Assembly: GCA_023399295.1 (NCBI GenBank)
Contig: JAEWQF010000025.1
Coordinates: 1-18,841 of the forward strand
Reading direction: 5' to 3'
From: Bacteroidota bacterium
GTDB lineage: Bacteria; Bacteroidota; Bacteroidia; Bacteroidales; Dysgonomonadaceae
Length of the DNA: 18,841 bases
Shown piece by piece: positions 6,508 to 13,446 of the stretch; within the stretch, counting starts at the first letter, position 1; each line of letters begins with the position of its first letter. The position numbers and the translations under genes were made by a program. Below the pieces are notes generated by a model. It searched no databases, was not told the origin of the DNA, and saw only the letters and a list, made by a program, of their open reading frames with translations.

Positions 6508-7728
6508 TTATGAGTTGGCATTGTTGTCCGCCTCCTTCTCCGCTTTTGTTCTGGGCAGGATCAGGTTCAACAGCACGCCGATCACCGCTGAGAGACCGAT
6601 GCCGGTCATGCTGACGGTGCCCATCTGCAGTACGGCGCCGCCAATGCCGGTGGTAAGGATCAGCGAGACGATGATCAGGTTGCGCGGGCTGCTCATGTCG
6701 GTTTTGTTCTGGACCATGTTGTTGACACCTGTGGCAGCGATCATACCAAAGAGCAGCAGCATGATGCCGCCCAGCACCGCTCCGGGTATCGCCTTGAGCA
6801 GGGCGCTCACCTTGGCTACCAGTGAGAAGATGATGCCGGTGACGGCGGCGATGCGGATCACGGCGGGGTCGGTCACCTTTGTCAGCACCATGGCACCGGT
6901 CACCTCGGAGTAGGTGGTGACGGGGGGGCCGCCGATCAGTCCCGCCACGCAGCAGGCAATGCCGTCACCCAACATGGTGCGGTGCAGGCCGGGGGTCTTC
7001 ACGAAGTCCTTGCCGGCCACCTGGCTCACGGTGAAGACATCGCCCACGTGCTCGATTACCGGTGCGATGGCTACGGGAATGAGGAAGAGGATCGCCTCCC
7101 AGGAGAAGGAGGGCTTCACGAAGTGGGGCAATCCCAGCCAGGGAGCGGCAGCCACCCCGGAGAAATCGACCCGTCCCATGATGGCAGCGACGGTGAAGCC
7201 GACGATGATGCCTGCGAAGATGGGGATCAGCTTGAGCAGTCCCTTGGCATACATGCTCACCACGATAGCGGTGACCAGTGCGATGATGGCCAGGAGCCAG
7301 TCCTCGGAGGCCATGCTGACACCTGTGCCGGCCAGCGAGAGACCGATGAGCATGATCACGGGACCGATCACCACGGGTGGGAAGAGCCGTTTGATCAGGT
7401 TCACCCCCTGCCACTTCACCAGGGCGCTCATCAGGAAGTACACCGCACCCACGGCGACCAGTCCCGAGAGGGTGCCGGGCAGTCCGTAGAGCTCGGTGGC
7501 TTTCACGATGGGTGCGATGAAGGCGAAGCTGCTACCCAAAAAAATAGGAACCATGCCTTTCGTAACGAGGTGAAAGATCAATGTTCCTATTCCTGCGGTA
7601 AACAGTGCGGTGGAAGGATCGAGTCCTACTAGCAGGGGTACCAAAACGGTGGCGCCGAAGGCCACAAAGAGGAATTGAACCCCGACGACCGTTTTTAGTG
7701 CGGGGCTGAGTTGTTTTTTGTTTTCCAT
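6508..7728 (-). CDS. uraA: Uracil permease, NCS2 family
   Basis: 406 residues, highly hydrophobic, consistent with the 14-helix UraA fold of nucleobase:proton symporters. Family signatures are VGVQFLFVAFGATVLVPLL (15-33) and FLGSSFAFIAPI in the third helix. The substrate-site helices carry IEHVGDVF and GGPPVTTYSEVTGAM. E. coli UraA has AEHIGH and GGxPNTTxGENIG at these places, so the two acidic residues are kept while neighbouring residues differ. The bacterial substrate could thus be uracil or another pyrimidine or xanthine. It is a single-gene unit with its own promoter (7757-7788) and terminator (6443-6474). No pyrimidine salvage gene is adjacent. Confidence 0.9.
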   Translation of the reverse strand: MENKKQLSPALKTVVGVQFLFVAFGATVLVPLLVGLDPSTALFTAGIGTLIFHLVTKGMVPIFLGSSFAFIAPIVKATELYGLPGTLSGLVAVGAVYFLMSALVKWQGVNLIKRLFPPVVIGPVIMLIGLSLAGTGVSMASEDWLLAIIALVTAIVVSMYAKGLLKLIPIFAGIIVGFTVAAIMGRVDFSGVAAAPWLGLPHFVKPSFSWEAILFLIPVAIAPVIEHVGDVFTVSQVAGKDFVKTPGLHRTMLGDGIACCVAGLIGGPPVTTYSEVTGAMVLTKVTDPAVIRIAAVTGIIFSLVAKVSALLKAIPGAVLGGIMLLLFGMIAATGVNNMVQNKTDMSSPRNLIIVSLILTTGIGGAVLQMGTVSMTGIGLSAVIGVLLNLILPRTKAEKEADNNANS

Positions 7729-7756
7729 TCAGTTGTTAAAATCATAAATTTGCCTG

Positions 7757-7788
7757 CAAAGATAGATGATTTACCCATTTTTTGGAAA
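7757..7788 (-). promoter_or_regulatory. Candidate Bacteroidota promoter for the uracil permease gene
   Basis: The minus strand carries TATCTTTG (7757-7764), an exact TAnnTTTG -7 box followed by C. TTTC (7785-7788) lies 20 bp upstream in the -33 position. The ATG is at 7728, giving a leader of roughly 20-25 bases. No riboswitch-like structure is seen in that leader. Confidence 0.65.
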
Positions 7789-7800
7789 CATTTTTTAAGT

Positions 7801-7839
7801 AAAAAAAGCTGTTTTGAAACACTTTTTCAAAACAGCTTT
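7801..7839 (-). terminator. Strong rho-independent terminator of the GH9 gene
   Basis: A perfect 15-bp stem is formed by AAAGCTGTTTTGAAA (7805-7819) and TTTCAAAACAGCTTT (7825-7839), with a 5-base loop. A seven-T run follows on the minus strand (plus-strand A-run from 7801). It ends just before the permease promoter, insulating the two transcripts. Confidence 0.9.
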
Positions 7840-7891
7840 CCGTTGGGAATTACCTCCCCCTTCTGTATCTCACGTCGGTCACTCTCCCCCC

Positions 7892-9523
7892 TCAAGGAAG
7901 CATCCATGCCAGGGCAAAGAGGAGGGGTGCCTGCCAGTTGATGGCGATCTCGTTGTGTGAGTAACTCTCCTCCACATCCACCCAGTCGGTGGCGCTGTGA
8001 CCGCCACCCACCAGGTAGCCGGGCCAGGGAGCCTTCACGTTGTCCGCACCCGAACGTCGGTCGTGCGGATGCATGGGTGGGTTGATGCCCAGCCCGGTCA
8101 CGTAGGAACGGTTGTAGGTGTTGCGGCCGAAGAGGTGTGCGATCTGGGAGAGCGCTGTCTCCCGGTAACTGCTCGCTGGCTGTAGCCTGTCCGCCACATA
8201 GAGGTTGAGCGTCTGGCGTGCCACGGTGCCGTTGCAACCCCAGTAGTAACGTTGCAGCGATCGGCCGTAGGCGTCGTTGCGGGCGCGTGTTGCCATGTTG
8301 TCGGCCGCTTTCAGCGTGTTCTCGCGGATGCGTCTCTCGGCATGCGCATCTTTTCCTTCCCGTTGTGAGAGGAGGTAGGTGAACATGCCCAGGTTGGACA
8401 CGTTGCCCCAGTCCCAGTCCTCGTCCACCCGGTAGCCGATGGCTGCTGCCCGCTGTTCGAAGTCGCGCAGGTATGGCTCCTCGCCGGTGGTCTGCCACAG
8501 CTCTGCGGCAGCCCAGAGCCTGTCGTCCGGGTCGGTGGTCTGGTAGCCGCCTGTCTGGAAATCACCCTGGATGAAGGGCTTCTCTTCGGGGTGCTGTTGC
8601 AGGCAGTCGTAGCTGAGTCGAGCCGCAGCCAGCAGCTTGTCGGCATAAGCCTGGTCGTAAGGCGCGAAGATACGTGCCGCCTGTGCCGTCATCGCCGCGA
8701 AGGAGGCGGTGGCTGCCGAGCTCCACTCGGTGAAGTAGCGCTTCTCCTTGTCATCCTGCGGCATGATGAAGCCGGAGAAATTGGTGCGGGTGAGCTTGTG
8801 TGACACACGTCCGCTGCCGTCGTCGTATTGCATTTTTAACACCCAGTCCATCTCCCATTTCAGTTCCTGCAGGTATTGGGGCAGTCCGGGTGCGGTCTCC
8901 GGCAGTTGCAGGTCGACCCGTTCAATCCGGTCTTGGAACATCTCCCAGGCCATCGAGAGGATGCCCATGGTGATGCCGGCGTTGACGATGTACTTGCCAT
9001 GGTCGCCGGCGTCGTGCCAGCCACCGGTGCCGTCGCGCTGTGCTCCTTTCTCTCCGAGGTAGTCGAGGTAGCCATCCTCCAGGTGGCATGCTTCGGTACA
9101 GAAGTGGTCGCCATGGTGTTCACCGGCCACCGCCATGCCGCAGCGCCAGAGGTAGAAGCCGCGCATGGCGGTGTGGAAGGGATCGCGGTAGATGGTCTCA
9201 CCCACCGGGAAGATCGCCGATCGACTGCCGTCCGGCAGCTCAAGGTAGTAGCTGCCCGGCTGCTGCAGCGCCGAGAAGTCGGCCATCACCACCTGTTGGT
9301 TTGTATCCTCCTGATAGAAGGGACCCGATGTCTTGCCGCTGTAGCGTATTTCGTCACTCACTGCATCTTTCACCACGAAGGCAGGCACATCGGCGGTGAT
9401 CGTCGCCTCTTTCACCTGTTGTGGCAGGTAGCCGAGTGAGTTGAGACGGACGGGAGCTGCCGGCTGCTGTGCGGCGAGCAGGGTGAAGAGGGATAGGAAC
9501 AGGGTTGTAAGGATTGTTTTCAT
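7892..9523 (-). CDS. Secreted glycoside hydrolase family 9 (endoglucanase/cellulase)
   Basis: 543 residues with a Sec signal (about 1-18, ending LLAAQQ). An N-terminal Ig-like CelD_N domain (about 22-108, beginning VRLNSLGYLP) precedes the GH9 (alpha/alpha)6 barrel (about 115-543). The catalytic region GGWHDAGDHGKY (167-178) holds the base Asp171 and Asp174. The C-terminal part has PPMHPHDRRSGAD and DVEESYSHNEIAINW, with Glu525 as the proton donor. The family cleaves beta-1,4-glucans and related beta-glucans with inversion. No dockerin, carbohydrate-binding module or type IX sorting domain is visible after the barrel. The gene is monocistronic, with a strong terminator and the 8-bp array directly upstream of its ATG. 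No SusC/SusD genes flank it. Exact specificity (cellulose, xyloglucan, mixed-linkage glucan or exo-glucosidase) cannot be assigned. Confidence 0.92.
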   Translation of the reverse strand: MKTILTTLFLSLFTLLAAQQPAAPVRLNSLGYLPQQVKEATITADVPAFVVKDAVSDEIRYSGKTSGPFYQEDTNQQVVMADFSALQQPGSYYLELPDGSRSAIFPVGETIYRDPFHTAMRGFYLWRCGMAVAGEHHGDHFCTEACHLEDGYLDYLGEKGAQRDGTGGWHDAGDHGKYIVNAGITMGILSMAWEMFQDRIERVDLQLPETAPGLPQYLQELKWEMDWVLKMQYDDGSGRVSHKLTRTNFSGFIMPQDDKEKRYFTEWSSAATASFAAMTAQAARIFAPYDQAYADKLLAAARLSYDCLQQHPEEKPFIQGDFQTGGYQTTDPDDRLWAAAELWQTTGEEPYLRDFEQRAAAIGYRVDEDWDWGNVSNLGMFTYLLSQREGKDAHAERRIRENTLKAADNMATRARNDAYGRSLQRYYWGCNGTVARQTLNLYVADRLQPASSYRETALSQIAHLFGRNTYNRSYVTGLGINPPMHPHDRRSGADNVKAPWPGYLVGGGHSATDWVDVEESYSHNEIAINWQAPLLFALAWMLP

Positions 9524-9542
9524 GCTTATATTTGGTTATTAT

Positions 9543-9678
9543 GTTGGAACGTTGGTAAGTTAGTAAGTTAGAAAGTTGGTAAGTTAGTATGTTAGTATGT
9601 TAGTATGTTAGAACGTTAGTATGTTAGAACGTTAGTAAGTTAGTAAGTTGGTACGTTAGTATGTTGATATGTTTGAAA
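9543..9678. repeat. 8-bp degenerate tandem array, about 17 units
   Basis: Consecutive 8-mers of the form GTT[AG]G[TA]A[ATC] run from 9543 to 9678, with GTTAGTAT and GTTAGTAA the commonest, then decay to about 9760 into less regular GTT-rich sequence. The array starts 20 bp upstream of the GH9 ATG and fills the 237-bp gap to the SRAP gene. Apart from it I see no gene, RNA or clear promoter in that gap. Confidence 0.9.
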
Positions 9679-9760
9679 GTTCTTAGTTCGATGTTTGTGG
9701 TACGATGTTCCTGGTTCGGGGCTTGTCGTTTATCGTTTATCATTTCCAGCTAGCCGCATG

Positions 9761-10465
9761 TCACTTTTCAACCGGCAATTTGATTTCCGGCCGGTTGCGG
9801 TTGATACGGGGGTTGCCCGCGTCGGAGGAGATGGCATGTGCCCGCATCGCCGCTTCGGGGTAGGGTCGCATCAGCTGCTCCACCCGTGTGCGCTCTGTGG
9901 CGGGATCGATCCAGGAGGGCACCTCCTCCCGGCGGAGGATCAGCGGCATCCTTTTTTTTGTGTTGTGGATCCATGCCATCAGCGGGTTGGCGTCGGTGGT
10001 GATGATGGAGAAGGTGTCACGCACCTCGCCCGTCAGCTTGTTGACCCATGAGTTGTAGATGCATCCCATGTAGAAGACCGTCTCGTCGGCCGGGTAGATG
10101 TAATAGGGATGCTTCTTACCGTTCTCGTGGCGCCACTCGAAGAAGCCATCCACCACCAGCACGCAGCGCTGGCTGACGATCGACTGCTTGTAGGAGGGTT
10201 TCTCGTAGATGGTGTCGGCGCGTGCGTTGAGCGTCATCTTCTGCAGCTCGGCAGCCCGCTCCTCCACCGCGAAGGAGGGAATCAGTCCCCACTCGGAGAG
10301 GGTGATGGCACCCTGGCGGATCACCGGCAGGCGGGGGTGTGCGAAGCCGGAGACCAGGTAGTGCTCCTCGTCGAAGGCGAGGGGCATCTGCACGCCGGCG
10401 TGCGACTGCAGGTACTCCCTGATCGCTTCCTTCGCTTTCTTCTCTATGGAGACGGTAAAACACAT
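9761..10465 (-). CDS. SRAP-domain abasic-site processing protein (YedK/HMCES family)
   Basis: 234 residues beginning MCF. After removal of Met1, Cys2 forms a thiazolidine crosslink with abasic sites in single-stranded DNA, protecting them. Residues equivalent to those of E. coli YedK are present: Cys2, Asn80 in NARAD, Glu110 in GFFEW and His167 in WIHNTKKRMPLIL. The family is often encoded with SOS and translesion genes, and here it lies 11 bp after umuC, making a umuD-umuC-SRAP operon. Length is normal for the family. This looks intact and functional. Confidence 0.95.
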   Translation of the reverse strand: MCFTVSIEKKAKEAIREYLQSHAGVQMPLAFDEEHYLVSGFAHPRLPVIRQGAITLSEWGLIPSFAVEERAAELQKMTLNARADTIYEKPSYKQSIVSQRCVLVVDGFFEWRHENGKKHPYYIYPADETVFYMGCIYNSWVNKLTGEVRDTFSIITTDANPLMAWIHNTKKRMPLILRREEVPSWIDPATERTRVEQLMRPYPEAAMRAHAISSDAGNPRINRNRPEIKLPVEK

Positions 10466-10476
10466 ATGCTGTTTCG

Positions 10477-11727
10477 TTAAAGCTGTATCTCTATCAGCTC
10501 GCTGAAGCTGGTGGTGTAGCCACGTGAGAGGTGCAGCCGCCGCATCTTGTGCGTCAGCTCATCCTGCGAGGCGAGGCGCACCATCGTCTTGCCATGCTTG
10601 CGGTTGAGATGGTACATCGTCTCCATCAGCCTCTTGTGTCTCGGGTCGGAGTTGAAGAAGAGCGAGGGCTGGTAGGCGTTGGCGTCCACCAGGTCGAGCA
10701 GGATCACCCCGGCGCGCTTGTAGTGCTTGTGGTCGCGGTAGATGCTCTTCAACCCTTCGATGGCGAAGGGCACCAGCTCGAGCGAGGAGGAGGTGGGAAA
10801 GGGAAGCTTCAGGAGCACACTGTTGGCATAGAACTCCTCCTTGTCGTTGAAGCGGTTGGTCTCGATGAAGACCACCATGCGGCGGCACATCGACTGTTGC
10901 CGGCGCAGCTTCTCGGCGCTGGTCACCACGAAGGTGGCAATCCGCTCGTGGAGCTCCTCCAGCCTGTTGTAGTCGCGGTCGAACGAGCGGGTGGTGGCGA
11001 TGCTCTGCTTCTTCTCGGCGATCTCCATCTCCAGGGTGGGTGTTCCCTGCAAGTCGCGTTGCAGGTTGCGTCCCACCACGGTCATCAGGTTGCGCACCAG
11101 TGACTCGGGAAGCTGCGTGAAGTCGTAGGCGCTGTTCACCCCCATGGCGCGCAGCTTGCGGGCGTAGCGCCTGCCGATGCCCCACACATCCTCGATGGGG
11201 AGCCAGCGGAGCGCCTTGATCCGTTTCTCCTCACTGTCGATCACGTGCACCCCCTGCAGCTCCGGATATTTCTTCGCGATGCGGTTGGCCACCTTGGCCA
11301 GTGCCTTGGTGGGAGCGATGCCCACGCTGAGGGGGATGCCGGTCCAGCGTCCCACCTGGCGTCGCATCTTCAGGCCATACTCCCGCAGGTCGACCCTCAT
11401 GCCGGAGAGGTCGAGGAAGCACTCGTCGATGGAGTAGATCTCGTGCGAGGGGGTGTAGGAGGCGAGGATGTTCATCACGCGGCGGCTCATGTCGCCGTAG
11501 AGCACGAAGTTGGAGGAGAAGACCTGCACGTTGTGGGTGCGGATCAGCCGCTCTATCTGGAAGGCGGGGTCGCCCATCTTGATGCCCACCGCCTTTGCCT
11601 CGTTCGAGCGCGCGATGACACAGCCGTCGTTGTTGCTGAGCACCACGACCGGCTTGCCGTTCAGCGTCGGGTTGAAGACCCGCTCGCAGGAGGCGTAGAA
11701 GTTATTGCAGTCGGCTAAGGCGTACAT
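10477..11727 (-). CDS. umuC: Translesion DNA polymerase V subunit UmuC (Y-family)
   Basis: 416 residues. Error-prone polymerase that copies past damaged bases. The palm motif ALADCNNFYASCERVF (3-18) contains metal ligand Asp6 and the aromatic steric-gate residue Tyr11. The second metal motif is YSIDECFLDL (98-107), with Asp101 and Glu102. The helix-hairpin-helix region follows (IEDVWGIGRRYARKL). QPSLFF near residue 315-325 resembles a beta-clamp-binding motif. The ATG at 11727 overlaps the umuD 3' end by 26 bp, so translation is likely coupled. Length is close to E. coli UmuC (422). Confidence 0.96.
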   Translation of the reverse strand: MYALADCNNFYASCERVFNPTLNGKPVVVLSNNDGCVIARSNEAKAVGIKMGDPAFQIERLIRTHNVQVFSSNFVLYGDMSRRVMNILASYTPSHEIYSIDECFLDLSGMRVDLREYGLKMRRQVGRWTGIPLSVGIAPTKALAKVANRIAKKYPELQGVHVIDSEEKRIKALRWLPIEDVWGIGRRYARKLRAMGVNSAYDFTQLPESLVRNLMTVVGRNLQRDLQGTPTLEMEIAEKKQSIATTRSFDRDYNRLEELHERIATFVVTSAEKLRRQQSMCRRMVVFIETNRFNDKEEFYANSVLLKLPFPTSSSLELVPFAIEGLKSIYRDHKHYKRAGVILLDLVDANAYQPSLFFNSDPRHKRLMETMYHLNRKHGKTMVRLASQDELTHKMRRLHLSRGYTTSFSELIEIQL

Positions 11728-12160
11728 TGTTGTTGATGATGGAGGTGACGATGCCCCAGATATGGATCTCCGCCTCCTCCGGGCTGTACTCCAGCGTGGG
11801 GAAGTCGGGGTTGAGCGGTATCAGCCTGATCTTGTCGCCGCTTTTCTCGATCCACTTGGCGGTGAACTCGCCGTCGATGAAGCAGCAGGCCAGCAGGTCG
11901 GATGACCACTCCAGGGAGCGGTCGATCACCAGGATGCTGCCGGGCTGTACCAGCGGCGCCAGCGAGGTGCCGCGCGCCACGGCGTAGAAGGTGGCATCAG
12001 GGTGTCTCACCAGCAGTTTGTTCACGTCGAGGCTCTCCTGCAGGAAGTCGTCGGCCGGCGAGGGGAACCCGCAGGCGATCTCGCCCGCCAGCGGCAGCTC
12101 GAGTTCCGAGAGGCCGGGCGTGAAGAAGTCGAAATCGGATGAGGAGCCTATCTTTTGCAT
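11702..12160 (-). CDS. umuD: UmuD-like self-cleaving S24 peptidase, Pol V subunit
   Basis: 152 residues from MQKIGSS. UmuD is cleaved between Cys and Gly after RecA activation to give the active UmuD' partner of UmuC. Cys30-Gly31 (ACGFPSPADDF) matches the cleavage region. The S24 dyad is Ser66 and Lys102 (GEFTAKW). The residues around Ser66 are GTSL rather than the usual GDSM, and the following loop is PLVQPGSILVIDRS; these are divergent but the nucleophile is kept. The ATG at 12160 is chosen because the motif-bearing part begins there; the frame further upstream has no family resemblance and contains phosphoesterase coding sequence. Its start codon lies in a palindrome and just after a TAnnTTTG box. 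Confidence 0.88.
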   Translation of the reverse strand: MQKIGSSSDFDFFTPGLSELELPLAGEIACGFPSPADDFLQESLDVNKLLVRHPDATFYAVARGTSLAPLVQPGSILVIDRSLEWSSDLLACCFIDGEFTAKWIEKSGDKIRLIPLNPDFPTLEYSPEEAEIHIWGIVTSIINNNVRLSRLQ

Positions 12161-12170
12161 ATGATGCAAA
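12154..12170 (-). promoter_or_regulatory. Palindrome over the umuD start codon (candidate operator)
   Basis: TTTGCAT (12154-12160) and ATGCAAA (12164-12170) are perfect 7-bp inverted repeats with a 3-bp spacer. The umuD ATG lies inside the left arm as read on the plus strand, and the right arm overlaps the -7 box at 12167-12174. A repressor bound here would block initiation. Confidence 0.5.
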
Positions 12171-12174
12171 TATA
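12167..12174 (-). promoter_or_regulatory. Candidate -7 box for the umuD-umuC-SRAP operon
   Basis: The minus strand reads TATATTTG followed by C, an exact TAnnTTTG match, only 6 bp from the ATG at 12160. Transcription would begin at or near the start codon, giving a leaderless or nearly leaderless mRNA. No clear -33 TTTG is at 19-21 bp upstream. Confidence 0.5.
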
Positions 12175-12207
12175 TGCTTTTTCGCCCAATAAAAAAAGGA
12201 AAAAAAG

Positions 12208-13320
12208 TCAGGCCGGCATCAGCCGGAGCAGGGTGATCTCGCTGTGGGTGCCAAAGCGGATGGGAGAGAAGAAGGTACCCAGTCCCTGGGAGACGTAGAT
12301 CTGCATCCCTTCGTATTGGTAGAGTCCCTTGTTGTAGCCGAACATCCATTTGGCGATGAGGGTGAAGGGGAACATCTGCCCCGCATGGGTGTGGCCGGTG
12401 AGCAGCAGGTCGGCACCTCCCTCCGCCATGTAGGGGATGCCGTCGGGGCGGTGGTGCAGCACAATTAGCGGCCGCTCCGGGTCTATCTCCAGGCTTTGCA
12501 TCACGCTCTTCACCGTGGTGCTGTCGTTGGTTGCATGGATGTCGAACGAGTCACTGTCCGCCAGCATGTTGTTGAGGCCCACTATCTGCAGCTCCCCGTA
12601 GTGGGCTACCCTGTTCATCAGCAGTGTGACGCCGCTTCTCTCCGTGCGGCGCAGCACCTGTTTCAGTCCCACCTGTTCGTCGTGGTTGCCGAACACGAAG
12701 TAGTGGGGCACGCTGATGGTCCGAAAAGCGTCCAGCACATCTTCATTTCCGTTGAAGTGTGTCTTGCTGTCGAACAGGTCACCGGTGTTGAGGATGATCT
12801 CCGGCCGCAGCTCCCTCGTGATGCGTACGATCCGCTCCAGCTCTTTCTTGCCGCGCGAGTTGCCCAGGTGGATGTCGGTCAGGTGCACCGCACGGATCTC
12901 CTCGGTGAGTCCCCTGATGGGGAGGGTCACCTCCTTCACCCTGAAGTGATAGGCGTTCCAGACGCCGTAGCCGGTGAGCAGTGTCGTCAGTCCCACCGTT
13001 AGCCAACCCCGCAGGGCAGGGGAGGGTTTTAAGAAAAGGTGCAGCAGGTCGGTCACGGCGAGAGAGAGCAGCAGGAGGATGAAGGCCCCCAGCAGGATGG
13101 AACCCACCAGCGACCATGCCGTCACGAACGGGTTGGTGAGCTCGCTGAAGGCGATCGATCCCACAAAAGCGAATATCAGGCCCAGTGAGAAGATCCAGAC
13201 CCACCCCTTCATGCCGGGAGCCGGGAAGAAGAGGGTGAAGCGTTTCGACAGGTAGTAGATCGCCGCGGCTACGAGGCCCAGGGTGATCACCATGAAGAGG
13301 ATGGGGGTGTATTGTCTCAT
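12208..13320 (-). CDS. Membrane-anchored YaeI-like metallophosphoesterase
   Basis: 370 residues. About four N-terminal membrane helices (near 5-24, 39-58, 67-95 and 106-124) precede a calcineurin-like phosphoesterase domain (about 140-370). Metal-binding motifs are TDIHLGN (148-154), NTGDLFDS (178-185), FGNHD (210-214), LHHRPD (288-293) and the paired GHTHAGQ (309-315). The protein family includes E. coli YaeI (phosphodiesterase) and Bacillus YkuE (acting on cell-wall-associated lipids), so the substrate here could be a lipid or envelope phosphoester. The catalytic part is C-terminal to the membrane anchor; topology is not certain. It is divergent from the GH5 gene (126-bp gap) and 47 bp upstream of the umuD operon, which seems to have its own promoter. 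Confidence 0.9.
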   Translation of the reverse strand: MRQYTPILFMVITLGLVAAAIYYLSKRFTLFFPAPGMKGWVWIFSLGLIFAFVGSIAFSELTNPFVTAWSLVGSILLGAFILLLLSLAVTDLLHLFLKPSPALRGWLTVGLTTLLTGYGVWNAYHFRVKEVTLPIRGLTEEIRAVHLTDIHLGNSRGKKELERIVRITRELRPEIILNTGDLFDSKTHFNGNEDVLDAFRTISVPHYFVFGNHDEQVGLKQVLRRTERSGVTLLMNRVAHYGELQIVGLNNMLADSDSFDIHATNDSTTVKSVMQSLEIDPERPLIVLHHRPDGIPYMAEGGADLLLTGHTHAGQMFPFTLIAKWMFGYNKGLYQYEGMQIYVSQGLGTFFSPIRFGTHSEITLLRLMPA

Positions 13321-13399
13321 ACCGCAATAAACAACCGAAGGGCAGTCAATGTTTAGGAAATTTCATGCCAGAAATCAATCAAACCTGTTGCAATTTATG

Positions 13400-13407
13400 T
13401 ATGTTTG
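13400..13407 (+). promoter_or_regulatory. Candidate -7 box for the GH5 gene
   Basis: TATGTTTG matches TAnnTTTG 39 bp before the ATG at 13447, in the divergent 126-bp intergenic region. No -33 TTTG is visible at the expected spacing, so support is moderate. Confidence 0.4.
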
Positions 13408-13446
13408 TATGTCGGTTGAGATTTAAAAAGCCCCCAATAAAGCCAC

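Noticed and set aside
6914..7632. Long plus-strand open frames opposite the uracil permease
   Set aside because: They are antisense to a well-supported permease gene, have no family resemblance, and have compositions (His/Gly/Asp-rich or Thr/Pro/Met-rich) expected of shadow frames.
7827..8498. Long minus-strand frame overlapping the GH9 gene
   Set aside because: It is an alternative frame of the GH9 gene, whose own frame carries all catalytic motifs.
9543..9678. Possible CRISPR array or small coding gene
   Set aside because: It is a spacer-free 8-bp tandem repeat, and no open frame with codon-like content covers it.
12161..12349. N-terminal extension of UmuD to 12349
   Set aside because: The extra 63 residues read through the end of the phosphoesterase gene in another frame and show no UmuD similarity; the ATG at 12160 fits the family.
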